A stretch of DNA of 44,650 nucleotides from a virus: positions 1 through 44,650 of the IMG/VR virus record IMGVR_UViG_3300031578_000101; one strand, given 5' to 3'. Below, piece after piece: positions 22,635 to 31,708 of this stretch. Every line of letters starts with the position of its first letter. The first letter of the stretch is position 1. The position numbers were made by a program, and so were the translations under genes. Under the pieces are notes generated by a model. It did no database searches and was not told the DNA's origin. It was given only the letters and a program-made list of their open reading frames with translations.

Positions 22635-24722
22635 TTAATTCTCACTAACCTCAATTTTTATTGATAACGCCGTCAGATTGAGCGGGTAGGGTTCGTTCTG
22701 GTCGAATTTCAGGCGGAGTTCATCGTCCCATCCGCCGTCTATTTCCAACCTGATTTCCCCGGTGAACGGGGCATCCGAACCCAAAGTGGTATCCGGCCAC
22801 GCCCTGAACGGAATATCGTACATTGTCGGGTCCGTAAACTGCCCGACAAGGCCGTACCGCCCGTACATCGTCTTATAGAAACAGCCGACAACCTCGTATA
22901 TTTTCTTTTTATAGCCAACCGTATATCCGGTCTGCATAGGCAGCTCAATCGGGAAAGTTATCAATGTCGATGTAAACGGCAGTCCCACAGTCGCATAAGC
23001 TACATTCGGGTCGAGTGCAATATTACCATCGCTTACAGTCGCGGTCTGGACCGAGTTACCGCCGTAAAAGACCTGTACTAACTTACCTTCCAAGTGGCTG
23101 AGTCCGGTTATAATAGCCGTTTCGTTAGAGTCATAATCCAATCCTGAATCAACGTACCAGCAGTCGTTGGCATCTGTACCCCAGTCCTGCTCTTTGAGTT
23201 TTTCGATATACCTAAGATTAACACTGTTAATCTCTCTTTGCACAACGAACCAGACATCATCTTCGGTCAGGCCGGGAATCACGGTAACGGACTCGAAGTT
23301 TCCGTCCGTTACATGCTCCGTCCAGGCTACAACGGCCTGGTCCCTGTTATACGTCAGTGATACGGCGTTGCCATCGCCTTTGATATACCACAATATCGGG
23401 TCAGGTCTGTGTTGCACGGCCACTTCCACAAGGCAGGGGTCGGTTATGTGTTCGGCGAATATCGTCAGTTCCGGCGATACGAAACTATCACTTTGCAGGT
23501 CGTAGAGTATATCCTTGACCTTGCGGCGGTTCCTATCGACAAAGACGATTGAGTCGCCTATGAGCTGGGCCTGCATACTACAGCTTCCCGATTGCGATTG
23601 ACGTTCCGAACCGATAGAAGCCGGTGTAAGTGTGGAGTTCGACGATTGACTGAAAATCCGGATCGCCGAGCCTGAAGTACCGGCTATAACCCCGCTTTTA
23701 TCCTGTAGCCAGAGTATAGGGTTTTGTTTCGCTGAGCTTGCCTCATAGACGATAGCCCCATCGTCCAGCGATGAATTTCGCATATTATCGTAATCGCCGC
23801 CGGAAACCGATGTCCAGAACCCGTTCGGTATGTATGACGTCCCTGCAAGGCATAGCCGGTTCTGGTACACACATATCGCCCTCGGATAACCCCTGTAGGC
23901 ACTCCAGGCACCCTCGGCCCATTTTGTAGTAGCTGCTATGCCGGCCAGTTCGCTATAGACAGTGGCATTAACCTCATTTGCATCGATAAAGGCCGTTATC
24001 TCAACGTATCCGGCCACATCGGTATTATAGGCCACAATGGTATATTTACAGCTTCCACTACTATAGGCACTCATAGTCAGGCGATAAGAGTAGCCGGGCG
24101 AACCTTCGTTAAAGCTATATTGGATATTGGCTGCATCGCCGTTGAGTTTCGGGTACACAGGGTCCCAGCTCGTACCGCCGTTATCGCTTTTTTCAAGTGT
24201 TACCAGACCTATCCACGTTTCTTCGAGCGTCAATAAAGCATCGCCCTCGATTGCTACCTCACTACTGGATTCGTTGGCGTCAAGTGTCCCGCTTGTGGTC
24301 GTATTGTCCGCTTTTTCGGTGATTTTCCACAGTGCCCCGACATGGTTACCGTCAAAGATATTCGCATCTGCAATCAGAGTAATTGCACCGTTGGTATCTG
24401 ACGGTGTTATTGTTGTTGTCGTGATATTATCAGTGAGGAATGGCCCCCACTGCCAGTTGACATCGGCGATTGTCCAGTCGGCGTGATTGTAACGGCATAA
24501 TTTCTGGACCGGATAGTCCGGGTGGACAAGATACATCACATCGTGGATTTGGACGTATTGTATCCCTCTCAGGTCGTTACCGTCATAAGGACTGGTTATA
24601 TAATAGGCGTAGTTCGGGTCGTTTGCATCGAGTATTTGACCGCTTGCAGCCCAGCCGGTTCTGCATAAAAAACAACAAGCAAACAGTACCATAATTTTTA
24701 ACATTTTAAGTCGTTTATTCAT
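22635..24722 (-). CDS. Tail nozzle/stabilisation protein, C-terminal half, with signal peptide
   Basis: The ATG at 24722 gives 695 residues beginning with a Sec-type signal (KRLKMLKIMVLFACCFLCRTGWAA). The rest aligns by eye with the C-terminal part of podoviral nozzle proteins: SPYDGNDLRGIQYVQIHDVMYLVHPDYP, YPRAICVYQNRLCLAGTS, a GDYDNM segment, ILWLQDKSGVIAGTSGSAIRI, a HITDP...VQHRPDPILWYI region and VRYIEKL-like NLRYIEKL. In relatives these follow an N-terminal FNAGELSP module in one chain; here that module is in separate upstream genes. A cleavable-looking signal at the exact break is striking. Confidence 0.75.
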   Translation of the reverse strand: MNKRLKMLKIMVLFACCFLCRTGWAASGQILDANDPNYAYYITSPYDGNDLRGIQYVQIHDVMYLVHPDYPVQKLCRYNHADWTIADVNWQWGPFLTDNITTTTITPSDTNGAITLIADANIFDGNHVGALWKITEKADNTTTSGTLDANESSSEVAIEGDALLTLEETWIGLVTLEKSDNGGTSWDPVYPKLNGDAANIQYSFNEGSPGYSYRLTMSAYSSGSCKYTIVAYNTDVAGYVEITAFIDANEVNATVYSELAGIAATTKWAEGAWSAYRGYPRAICVYQNRLCLAGTSYIPNGFWTSVSGGDYDNMRNSSLDDGAIVYEASSAKQNPILWLQDKSGVIAGTSGSAIRIFSQSSNSTLTPASIGSERQSQSGSCSMQAQLIGDSIVFVDRNRRKVKDILYDLQSDSFVSPELTIFAEHITDPCLVEVAVQHRPDPILWYIKGDGNAVSLTYNRDQAVVAWTEHVTDGNFESVTVIPGLTEDDVWFVVQREINSVNLRYIEKLKEQDWGTDANDCWYVDSGLDYDSNETAIITGLSHLEGKLVQVFYGGNSVQTATVSDGNIALDPNVAYATVGLPFTSTLITFPIELPMQTGYTVGYKKKIYEVVGCFYKTMYGRYGLVGQFTDPTMYDIPFRAWPDTTLGSDAPFTGEIRLEIDGGWDDELRLKFDQNEPYPLNLTALSIKIEVSEN

Positions 24723-24754
24723 TTTTCTACTCACTATTCACTAACGACTATTCA

Positions 24755-26452
24755 CTAATCTGTTGTCCTGTAAAAACCTATGTATTGATGGCCAAAAGCT
24801 AAAACGTAAGAATCGTCTGTCGAGTACTCGAAGGGGATAAGACGAATCGGGTCGTTGGGTTCTACGGTTACGGCAGCCGCTTCATCAGAAGCTAATTGGC
24901 TCCAGTAGGTATCCATCGAAGGGCTGAGAACGAAGCCGTCAGGATTGAGAATATAATTACTATTGGATTGAACCTGATTAGTTTTTACAATTTTTATCTC
25001 GCTCAAATTGTCAATATCAAGGACAACAACATGCTCGTCACCATCATAATAATAATCATCTCTTGCGAACCACATATTACCATCAGTACCCCGCCACATT
25101 GTTGCACCATATTGTATATAGCTACTGGCAAGGACATTCAGGTCTGAGTCGAATTTGAAGATATTTACAGTGTCGCCGTCATAAGTTACTTCTCCCATTA
25201 GGGCATATAAATAATTGCCTACCCATTGTAACTGAATACAACCTTTGCCGTTTTCCTGTGTTCCGAATTGAGATTGCCAAGTTCCAGATAAATCGAATAT
25301 GTTAATTAAATGCGTGTCCATTCCCCCGCCGTAGTATTGCCCGCATCCAAAAGCTACCAGACCTAATTTTTCGTGTATTGCAACATCTGCATTCATTACC
25401 TCGTTGTTTCCACTGGCATCTTCTTTTATGAAATGCAGAAGCAAATTACCATCCTCGTCAAATTTTGCCGGCCAATATCCAACAGTCGGCGTTGCTTTTA
25501 GAACATACCCACCGTAAACATTGTCATCACTATCAACACCTAATCTGCCGTATGTTCGGCTGCCGTGAGAATCGGCGGATTTCCAGACACATGAACCATC
25601 CGAAACCTGGTATTTGTAAATATCCGAAGCCAGACTCGGATTGTCGATTGTAAGCAGATAAATATATGCACCGTCACTGGTCGGGTTTGCACTCCGGCCA
25701 TATTCTGCCGCACCCCATCCGGCAGGTGGTGCATCCGCCCAAGTACCGTCAAGACTAAAATCCGTACCGTCCATTCGGAAAAGGCAAGTCTGCGAACCAC
25801 CCGCTACATAAACAGTCGGAAAGTAGATATTATAATCATCAATCACACATGGATAACCGGCACTGGTATCAATCACATTTAATAAAATTCGGATGACTGA
25901 TTCATCACCGTCAAAAGTTTCGGCGGCAAAAGGAAAACCTCTGTCTATAACAATCTCATTTATTGTATTTCCAGCTTGGACAACAAAACCAGTGGTACCG
26001 CTATAACTCGTTGTGCCGCCGAACTGGACTCTTTGACCTGCCACGAATGGATTACCTACGCACGGCAAGCCTACAATACTGCCACCAAGACTACGGGCAA
26101 CTCCGCCGGCAGTTAATTTAATATCACCATCACTCAACAATAAGCGAATGTTATTGGTCTCTTTCATAATACAGGTTACATTTTCCGGCACAGTCGGATT
26201 GTATGGGGTGTAACTCGGATAGATTATTCCTGATATTTGTCCGATGTACTCCGTCCCCGGCCTTCTTGCCGCCGCACCCTGCGGTTTGACCAGCATGTTC
26301 TCCATCTCCTCAACGCCGCTATTGCGTTTTTCAATATCTACCCGATATTTCACAAGCGGACTCAGCTCACCGGCGTTAAAAGAGCTTTCCAGCTCACCTG
26401 AAAAGGCGGTTGAGGCCATCAGCAGCAGCAATAAAATTGTTCTCAACTTCAT
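24755..26452 (-). CDS. Tail nozzle protein, N-terminal half with ~430-aa insertion, with signal peptide
   Basis: Start 26452 is chosen because GGAGATTAGA precedes it. The 565-residue product starts with a signal peptide (MKLRTILLLLLMASTAFS). The canonical nozzle N-terminus follows (25-70: FNAGELSPL, YRVDIEKRNSG, ENMLVKPQGA, RRPGTEYIG). Next comes a long insertion rich in Trp, Tyr, Gly and Asp with WD/propeller-like repeats (GTWADAPPAGWG, YGRLGVDSDDNVYGG, GTDGNMWFARDD). The final RLIPFEYSTDDSYVLAFGHQYIGFYR resumes the nozzle sequence. The flanks match the small paralogue upstream. Probably a receptor-facing or envelope-facing domain added to the nozzle; the fold is inferred. Confidence 0.75.
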   Translation of the reverse strand: MKLRTILLLLLMASTAFSGELESSFNAGELSPLVKYRVDIEKRNSGVEEMENMLVKPQGAAARRPGTEYIGQISGIIYPSYTPYNPTVPENVTCIMKETNNIRLLLSDGDIKLTAGGVARSLGGSIVGLPCVGNPFVAGQRVQFGGTTSYSGTTGFVVQAGNTINEIVIDRGFPFAAETFDGDESVIRILLNVIDTSAGYPCVIDDYNIYFPTVYVAGGSQTCLFRMDGTDFSLDGTWADAPPAGWGAAEYGRSANPTSDGAYIYLLTIDNPSLASDIYKYQVSDGSCVWKSADSHGSRTYGRLGVDSDDNVYGGYVLKATPTVGYWPAKFDEDGNLLLHFIKEDASGNNEVMNADVAIHEKLGLVAFGCGQYYGGGMDTHLINIFDLSGTWQSQFGTQENGKGCIQLQWVGNYLYALMGEVTYDGDTVNIFKFDSDLNVLASSYIQYGATMWRGTDGNMWFARDDYYYDGDEHVVVLDIDNLSEIKIVKTNQVQSNSNYILNPDGFVLSPSMDTYWSQLASDEAAAVTVEPNDPIRLIPFEYSTDDSYVLAFGHQYIGFYRTTD

Positions 26453-26453
26453 T

Positions 26454-26786
26454 CTAATCTCCAACGGTTCGATAAAATCCTATACTATTATGACTAAAAT
26501 CAAGGACGTATGCGTCCGTATCCGAATACTCGAACGGCAGCAGTCTCGATGGCGTATTGGAATCGTTGACATCGCCGATATACTCGGTCCCGGGCCTGCG
26601 GAAAACAGCCCCTTGTACCTTTACCAGCATATTCTCCATAGTCTCAGAACCCATCTGCCTCTTTTGCAAATCGACACGGTACTTCAGTAGCGGGGTCAAA
26701 GCGCCGGAATTGAACGAATTAAATAGCGGAGCCGCCACAACCATTGAGCAAAATATAATAATCGAAAAAAATACCGCCTTTTTCAT
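26454..26786 (-). CDS. Tail nozzle N-terminal half paralogue, 110 aa, with signal peptide
   Basis: Signal peptide (MKKAVFFSIIIFCSMVVA, cleavage before AP) and then the nozzle N-terminal module alone: FNSGALTPLLKYRVDLQKR, ENMLVKVQGAVFRRPGTEYIGD, then RLLPFEYSDTDAYVLDFSHNSIGFYR. It matches about 35 of 50 residues with positions 21-70 of the 565-aa neighbour but lacks the ~430-residue insertion. This is the uninserted form, and thus a tandem duplicate. It ends just before the start of its paralogue. Possible roles are a minor nozzle subunit or a mixed ring with the larger version. Confidence 0.75.
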   Translation of the reverse strand: MKKAVFFSIIIFCSMVVAAPLFNSFNSGALTPLLKYRVDLQKRQMGSETMENMLVKVQGAVFRRPGTEYIGDVNDSNTPSRLLPFEYSDTDAYVLDFSHNSIGFYRTVGD

Positions 26787-26795
26787 AGTTTAAAC

Positions 26796-28514
26796 TCAAG
26801 GCAAAGCAACTAAAACTCTCCATGCCCCGTTAGCGTACATATACACAGTGCCATTCGCACCGGCATCGGTATCAAGGTACAACGAACCCACGTTTGCCGT
26901 TCCTGGCAAAGTCGTACTGCTTGGTATAATAAGTTCGGCAGCCCCGACAAAAGAAGTCGTGCCATTAAGAGCTATATTCGTATAATCTGTCGTTCCGCCG
27001 TCGCCTATCTTGACCGAGCCGTCCGTGCCGCCTGCTGCGACTGTGGGGGTTAGAGTGATACTGCCGCCGTCTTGTCCGGGGCCAGCGGTCACAGCAGGGC
27101 CTGCTGTGATATGGACATCAGCACCTTTTTGTGGGCCACCGACAAGACCACCGCCTTGTAAATTAAGGTCGCCTGCTGGCTCAACAGTGATAACCCCGCT
27201 ATACATCACGAGGTCGCCGTCGCCGTACATAAGCAGGTCGCCACTGTTATTGAAATAGGCCTTTGTAGATGGCGCTCCAGCTTCGGTATCGGTTGAAAAA
27301 CCAAAATTACCAGAATCATCTGTACTTATCGACCAACCTGTACCAGAATCCGTGTCTAACAGGGAAATTCTTGGACTTGCAGAACGGGCGTAAAAGGCGG
27401 CATCCGCCAGACCTGAAGTATAACTGTGGGTGCTCTTGATGATACCCGTAGCTGTAGCGTGGCCTGCAAGCCGAATCCCCACATCGGCGGCCAAATCCAA
27501 ATACCCATCTGCACCAGACCAAATCTTTATCGTGCCGTCCGTCTGGCCTAAATACAGATTGCCTGATAGATAGTTGTTGGCACTTAGGCCATAAAAGCCC
27601 CAGTTGGTAACGCCTGCGGTTTGTCCTGCATCATAATAACCACAGAGCGTTGTTATATAGGCCGGGGCGGTTACTGTTACCGCACCTGTCGAAAAATGAT
27701 TAGCTTGGGTAATATACGGTGCACCTGTGGCAGTAGCACCTGGTGCTACTGCAAAACCGGAATACATACAAGATGCGGTGGTTGCGTAGGGATTGTCGGC
27801 AGAGGCGTCTACAGATTTTACTATTATCAACCCCCTGTTGCCGAACATGTTGGTAATTCTATACGAACCTGAAGGTTTCCAAGTATGACTGAAATTCAGA
27901 CCGCCAGAAATTGTCCTATTTGCCGAAGGATTGTGTATTATGGCTAGGTCTTGCCCGAAATAAATAGTTGTCGTGCCGGTATAGGTATCCATTATTCTGA
28001 ACGGCCAGTGTTCGTGAATTGTGGCATCAGAACCAAAGGCTGCGTGGCCGCCGACCAGAAGGTCGTTGGTAACATTCATATCATCAGTCGAAGTTATCTG
28101 CTCAGCGGTCAAAGTGCCTGCGGTCAGGGTGATACTATTGGCTGAAATAACCCAGTCGTTAATCAAATCCCTTGTCGCATCGATTAAAAGCGCCCATGTA
28201 TGGTCGTTTGCATCATCAAGGCCGGTAAGACCGCCGTGGTCCACCCCCACGAGAACGCTGTTAACATCATCCCAGTATAAATTCGCATCTGAAATGATAT
28301 CTCCAACAGAATTAGCGAACAGCACCTCTCCCTTACCGTGTCCGGTATTCAAAAAGAAATGGCCGCCGAGATTGGCATCGCCGGTAAACGGCCTCGAGCC
28401 TGTTACCGTAATTTCTCTTTTTGTGTCGCTTACCAGCGTATAATTTTCGCCGGAGGTATCCGCAAACAGAGAACCTGTCAGGACAATCAGTAGTAATAAA
28501 ACTGTTTTTTTCAT
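26796..28514 (-). CDS. Tail fibre/adhesin-like protein with signal peptide, 572 aa
   Basis: MKKTVLLLLIVLTGSLFA is a clear Sec signal with an A-x-A-like end before DTSGEN. The mature chain is Gly/Thr/Asp-rich with beta-repeat character, including GGHFFLNTGHGKGEVLFANS, phage-fibre-like DLLMYGDGDLVMYSG repeats, and a GGSITLTPTVAAGGTDGSVKIGDGG stretch. The C-terminus (SLYLDTDAGANGTVYMYANGAW) is typical of fibre tips. Adsorption is the likely role. It starts four codons' width from the 198-aa gene's end. No chaperone or endosialidase motif was seen. Confidence 0.6.
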   Translation of the reverse strand: MKKTVLLLLIVLTGSLFADTSGENYTLVSDTKREITVTGSRPFTGDANLGGHFFLNTGHGKGEVLFANSVGDIISDANLYWDDVNSVLVGVDHGGLTGLDDANDHTWALLIDATRDLINDWVISANSITLTAGTLTAEQITSTDDMNVTNDLLVGGHAAFGSDATIHEHWPFRIMDTYTGTTTIYFGQDLAIIHNPSANRTISGGLNFSHTWKPSGSYRITNMFGNRGLIIVKSVDASADNPYATTASCMYSGFAVAPGATATGAPYITQANHFSTGAVTVTAPAYITTLCGYYDAGQTAGVTNWGFYGLSANNYLSGNLYLGQTDGTIKIWSGADGYLDLAADVGIRLAGHATATGIIKSTHSYTSGLADAAFYARSASPRISLLDTDSGTGWSISTDDSGNFGFSTDTEAGAPSTKAYFNNSGDLLMYGDGDLVMYSGVITVEPAGDLNLQGGGLVGGPQKGADVHITAGPAVTAGPGQDGGSITLTPTVAAGGTDGSVKIGDGGTTDYTNIALNGTTSFVGAAELIIPSSTTLPGTANVGSLYLDTDAGANGTVYMYANGAWRVLVALP

Positions 28515-29111
28515 TTAGTACCCGTAAGCGATACAATTAACGTGCAGATAGCCCGATGACCTGTTGGTTATTATACATTTTGCCGTTTTCCCACTCTCTC
28601 GGCCAATTACAAGAGATGCCGCACCGTCCTCACCTGCGTTATTTTGTGCGGCAACAGTGCCATTCCATGCCTCTACAGGGGTAGAGATAGTATCCACCCA
28701 ATTAGTATTGGGGTCGCCGGAACCACTGGCAAGTTCAGCAAGCGTTATGGGATTGTGAGATAAAAGCATTGCACCTACAGTCGCATTGCAATCAGCAACC
28801 ACCTGACCGTTATTTCCATAATCAGCGATATAAAACTTGAAACTAAACGTCTCGCCATCTGTGGTCAGTGATTCTCCGTTAGGGTCATTCGGCTCGGTAG
28901 CGTAGAACATGACCTTTAACGTGCTCCATGTCGCAGGTATCTGTGTCCAGCTTTTAGCGTAAGCCCAGCTTGCAGTATTAACGTCAAGTGCCGTATCGTT
29001 GGCCTCGACAGCCGATATCAGCACTGCCGTCATCTGTGGCGTATAAATCTCGTCTGCCCGGGCCGAACCGGCCATAATCAAAACAAGTATGAGAAACAGT
29101 ATCTTTTTCAT
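28515..29111 (-). CDS. Secreted tail-region hypothetical protein, 198 aa
   Basis: Signal peptide MKKILFLILVLIMAGSARA with a textbook A-x-A cleavage site before DEIYTP. The mature protein is beta-rich with Asp/Asn/Ala/Thr bias (EANDTALDVNTASWAYAKSWTQIP, FYIADYGNNGQVVADCNATVG) and ends in SSGYLHVNCIAYGY. No domain recognised; it may be a fibre-associated or receptor-binding lobe. Its signal sequence closely resembles that of the beta-helix protein at 30023-31672, suggesting that signal modules have been copied among these genes. Confidence 0.55.
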   Translation of the reverse strand: MKKILFLILVLIMAGSARADEIYTPQMTAVLISAVEANDTALDVNTASWAYAKSWTQIPATWSTLKVMFYATEPNDPNGESLTTDGETFSFKFYIADYGNNGQVVADCNATVGAMLLSHNPITLAELASGSGDPNTNWVDTISTPVEAWNGTVAAQNNAGEDGAASLVIGRESGKTAKCIITNRSSGYLHVNCIAYGY

Positions 29112-29124
29112 TTCAAAAATCTCC

Positions 29125-29976
29125 TTATCCTAATGCTTGAAGTTCGTTATTGGCACCATCCCGCCAATCGGTATTTCCCTGTTCATTTTCGTTGAAAGTT
29201 TCGTCCCCGTTGGCCTCTCTTGCGAAAAGCCACGCTGCCTCTAATTCATAAGACACCTTTGAGCGCACTCTCTGATTCTCTGTGATATTAGGGGACAGGA
29301 TATCGGCCAGTCTTGCCGAAATTAACCTGTGGAACCAGTTCGGCATTATAGTTACATCGCTTACAGTCGTGCTCTCAGCCTCACCCATCCATCTGTTATA
29401 GTGCCAGTAGCAGTCATAGTAATTTGTAAAGATGATTTTGCCTTCCCTGTGATACCGATATTTGACATCATCATAATTCGCTGCCCCAAGACCTCTTATA
29501 AAGAGCTGGTCGGTCGGCATTAAGTATCCGTAATCGTTCCCGCCAATATCAAGGGCCTCATCGACAACAGGATAACCAGTAGCGCAGTCCACACTATTGA
29601 CGCCATCGCTGATAATCTCGCCATCGGTAAAGTCTCCGCTCGGCTCGGTCACAAGGTAAGTAGTGTCGTTTAACCTGGCGACTACTACGCAGGTTTTCAG
29701 ACTCGTTGCCCCTGTTAAGGTTGCCCCAACCGCCCACACTGCCACCGTAGGTGCCGTATCGACCGTCAGCTTGTTAATGGCCGTCATATCGTCCGTGTGG
29801 ATCCTTCTGCGACTGAAGATCCAGTCTTTAGACAGCAATTCCTTGACGATATCCTCGAAGATGGCAGCGATTTTATTGACATGAGGTGTACCGTCAGTCA
29901 GCAAAGTAATCAGTTTTTGGCCCACAGCCAGTAAAGCTATATTGGTAATCGCCGCCTTTTCATCTGCATTTGCCAT
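29125..29976 (-). CDS. Tail adaptor (gp11 / tail tubular protein A type), 283 aa
   Basis: The N-terminus (ADEKAAITNIALLAVGQKLITLL...AAIFEDIVKELLSKDWIFSRRR) has the adaptor pattern of podoviral connector rings: an I-x-N-x-AL helix, then a helix ending at K-x-W-x-F. A beta insertion at about 75-150 is larger than usual. The C-terminal half (MPNWFHRLISARLADILSPNIT ... SYELEAAWLFAREANGDETF) is typical of this family. Unlike its neighbours it has no signal peptide, as expected for a protein assembled on the portal in the cytoplasm. Confidence 0.65.
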   Translation of the reverse strand: MANADEKAAITNIALLAVGQKLITLLTDGTPHVNKIAAIFEDIVKELLSKDWIFSRRRIHTDDMTAINKLTVDTAPTVAVWAVGATLTGATSLKTCVVVARLNDTTYLVTEPSGDFTDGEIISDGVNSVDCATGYPVVDEALDIGGNDYGYLMPTDQLFIRGLGAANYDDVKYRYHREGKIIFTNYYDCYWHYNRWMGEAESTTVSDVTIMPNWFHRLISARLADILSPNITENQRVRSKVSYELEAAWLFAREANGDETFNENEQGNTDWRDGANNELQALG

Positions 29977-29984
29977 ACATCACC

Positions 29985-30015
29985 ATGAAAATACAGGGGG
30001 CAGTTTCCTGCCCCC
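29985..30015 (-). terminator. Intrinsic terminator between beta-helix gene and tail adaptor gene
   Basis: On the minus strand GGGGGCAG pairs perfectly with CTGCCCCC around a GAAA tetraloop (30015-29996), followed by TGTATTTTC. It lies 8 bp after the stop at 30023, so it should reduce transcription from the head/spike genes into the tail genes. Confidence 0.7.
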
Positions 30016-30022
30016 GTTAAAA

Positions 30023-31672
30023 TTAGAATCCGCCGCCTGCTCCGGCAGTTACAGCACCCGTTGAATCCAAAGGGGTCCACCAGACATGCCATTTAATTGT
30101 GCCCAATGTTCCGGCACTTGTTCCAATGGTATACCCGACATCAAGACCTCCAACAATCACAACGTCCGTCAATACATGCGTAAGAGAGGAATGGGCCTCG
30201 CCTACACCAAGAGGGTATGTCGGAGCACCGGCATAAACCGCCGAAGCAACCTCACCTAAATCCCAGTCATCTACGTTTGCCGAAGCCCAGATAGCAGACG
30301 TATTACCAGCAACTCCCAACACAATAGTCGCATTGGTTCCCGCTGACACGAGGTTCTCGTGGGTACACTCCGCCATTATCGTCATCCTGACATTACCCGT
30401 TACATCAGCTATCTCGTGAGCAGCTACTGAGTTCCACGTTACACTCGTCATATTGGCGTCAATCGTGAAGTAGTTCGGATGACTATAAGAAGGCAGGGCC
30501 GCAGCTTCCAACTGTCCGATGTTAGCATCCTGCAAACCTCGCCAGGTTGTTATGAGCGTAAAGTTTGCATCGTGCAATCCGGCAGCCGTTACCAGTGTTT
30601 TGGAGTTAGCGTCATTCAGAGCCAGAAAATCTTCTATCTGTTGGATGTTGGCATCCTGAGCACCAATAGAGTCTATTAAACCACCTTCGATAACCCAGTT
30701 AGGCAGACCATCTGTATCGGCAGTCGTAGACAGGGTGTTTCGTGACTCAAACATAGAGCCTGCATCGAGGATTTTGAGCACTGTATCGGCAATCAGAACA
30801 TTATCCTCAACCAGACCCGTTGTAGCCGCTGTAAACTCGACTGCAAACTCGCCCGAGGTAAGGTTTTGGATAGTGTTTCCTTTGATTAAGGCACCCAGAC
30901 TGACATTGTCGCTCCATACAGGGGCCGAGGAATACTCACCGACAATCGTACAGCCGTAAACAACAGGTCTGTTGACATCTGCAAAGTCGATTGCCGAGGT
31001 AGCTCCTGTTGCAAGCCTGCTGTAAATTGTGCAGCCTTTTATTGCAGGGTCATCAGCACCGGCTGACGTAACGATGAACTTGTCAAATTCATAAGTTGAG
31101 GTATTCGGCTCAGGTGCAACGCAGTCAATCATTGTAAAGTTATTGCCCGTGACATATATACCTGTCGTCACCTCCGTTACGCCTGCCAGTAATCTAAGGT
31201 TGGATATCGTTACATTGTCAGCACTTGCAATTACATTTGCATCGGCGATACCGTATGTAAATGTCGGAGCAAGTGTGCCTTCGCCACAACCCCAAATCAC
31301 AATCCCGTTACAATCAGCATTCCACATAGCAGCACCACCAGTGTAGTCGGATTCGGCGTGTCCCTGAGCGACAAGAATCACATCGCCGTTATCGGCAGTA
31401 CAGAGGTCAATGGCCGCCTGGAGAGTGATTTTAGCCTTGTCCCAGCTCGTACCATCGCCTTGAGTCGCACTACTATCGACATAGTAGATATTACCCGTGC
31501 CAATCTGACCGCCTAACCTGCCTTCCATACCTTCAAGGCACTTTCGGAGCGTGTTACTCGGAAAATCGGAATAAGTATCCGTCTCCCCCCATCTAATATC
31601 AAATGCCGAGGTGTAGCCGAAAGCCGAAGTAGCCATAATCAGCATTATCAAGAGAAAAATTAACTTTTTCAT
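30023..31672 (-). CDS. Secreted right-handed beta-helix protein (spike-like), 549 aa
   Basis: Signal peptide MKKLIFLLIMLIMATSAFG then a beta-helix: repeated turns such as VTISNLRLLAGVTEVTTGIYVTGNNFTMIDC, AIKGCTIYSRLATG, PVVYGCTIVGEYS and LIKGNTIQNLTSGEF (about 140-300). A segment with recurring DAN triplets (about 325-400, EDFLALNDANSK, GLHDANF, GLQDANIGQ) follows, then a beta-rich C-terminus ending GAGGGF. Such folds make tailspikes that bind or cut polysaccharide; no catalytic residues are evident. It is framed by hairpins at both ends, placing it in its own expression unit between cement and adaptor genes. Confidence 0.6.
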   Translation of the reverse strand: MKKLIFLLIMLIMATSAFGYTSAFDIRWGETDTYSDFPSNTLRKCLEGMEGRLGGQIGTGNIYYVDSSATQGDGTSWDKAKITLQAAIDLCTADNGDVILVAQGHAESDYTGGAAMWNADCNGIVIWGCGEGTLAPTFTYGIADANVIASADNVTISNLRLLAGVTEVTTGIYVTGNNFTMIDCVAPEPNTSTYEFDKFIVTSAGADDPAIKGCTIYSRLATGATSAIDFADVNRPVVYGCTIVGEYSSAPVWSDNVSLGALIKGNTIQNLTSGEFAVEFTAATTGLVEDNVLIADTVLKILDAGSMFESRNTLSTTADTDGLPNWVIEGGLIDSIGAQDANIQQIEDFLALNDANSKTLVTAAGLHDANFTLITTWRGLQDANIGQLEAAALPSYSHPNYFTIDANMTSVTWNSVAAHEIADVTGNVRMTIMAECTHENLVSAGTNATIVLGVAGNTSAIWASANVDDWDLGEVASAVYAGAPTYPLGVGEAHSSLTHVLTDVVIVGGLDVGYTIGTSAGTLGTIKWHVWWTPLDSTGAVTAGAGGGF

Positions 31673-31708
31673 TTCTTTATACCTTTCAAATCAATTGTTT
31701 CTAATAGT

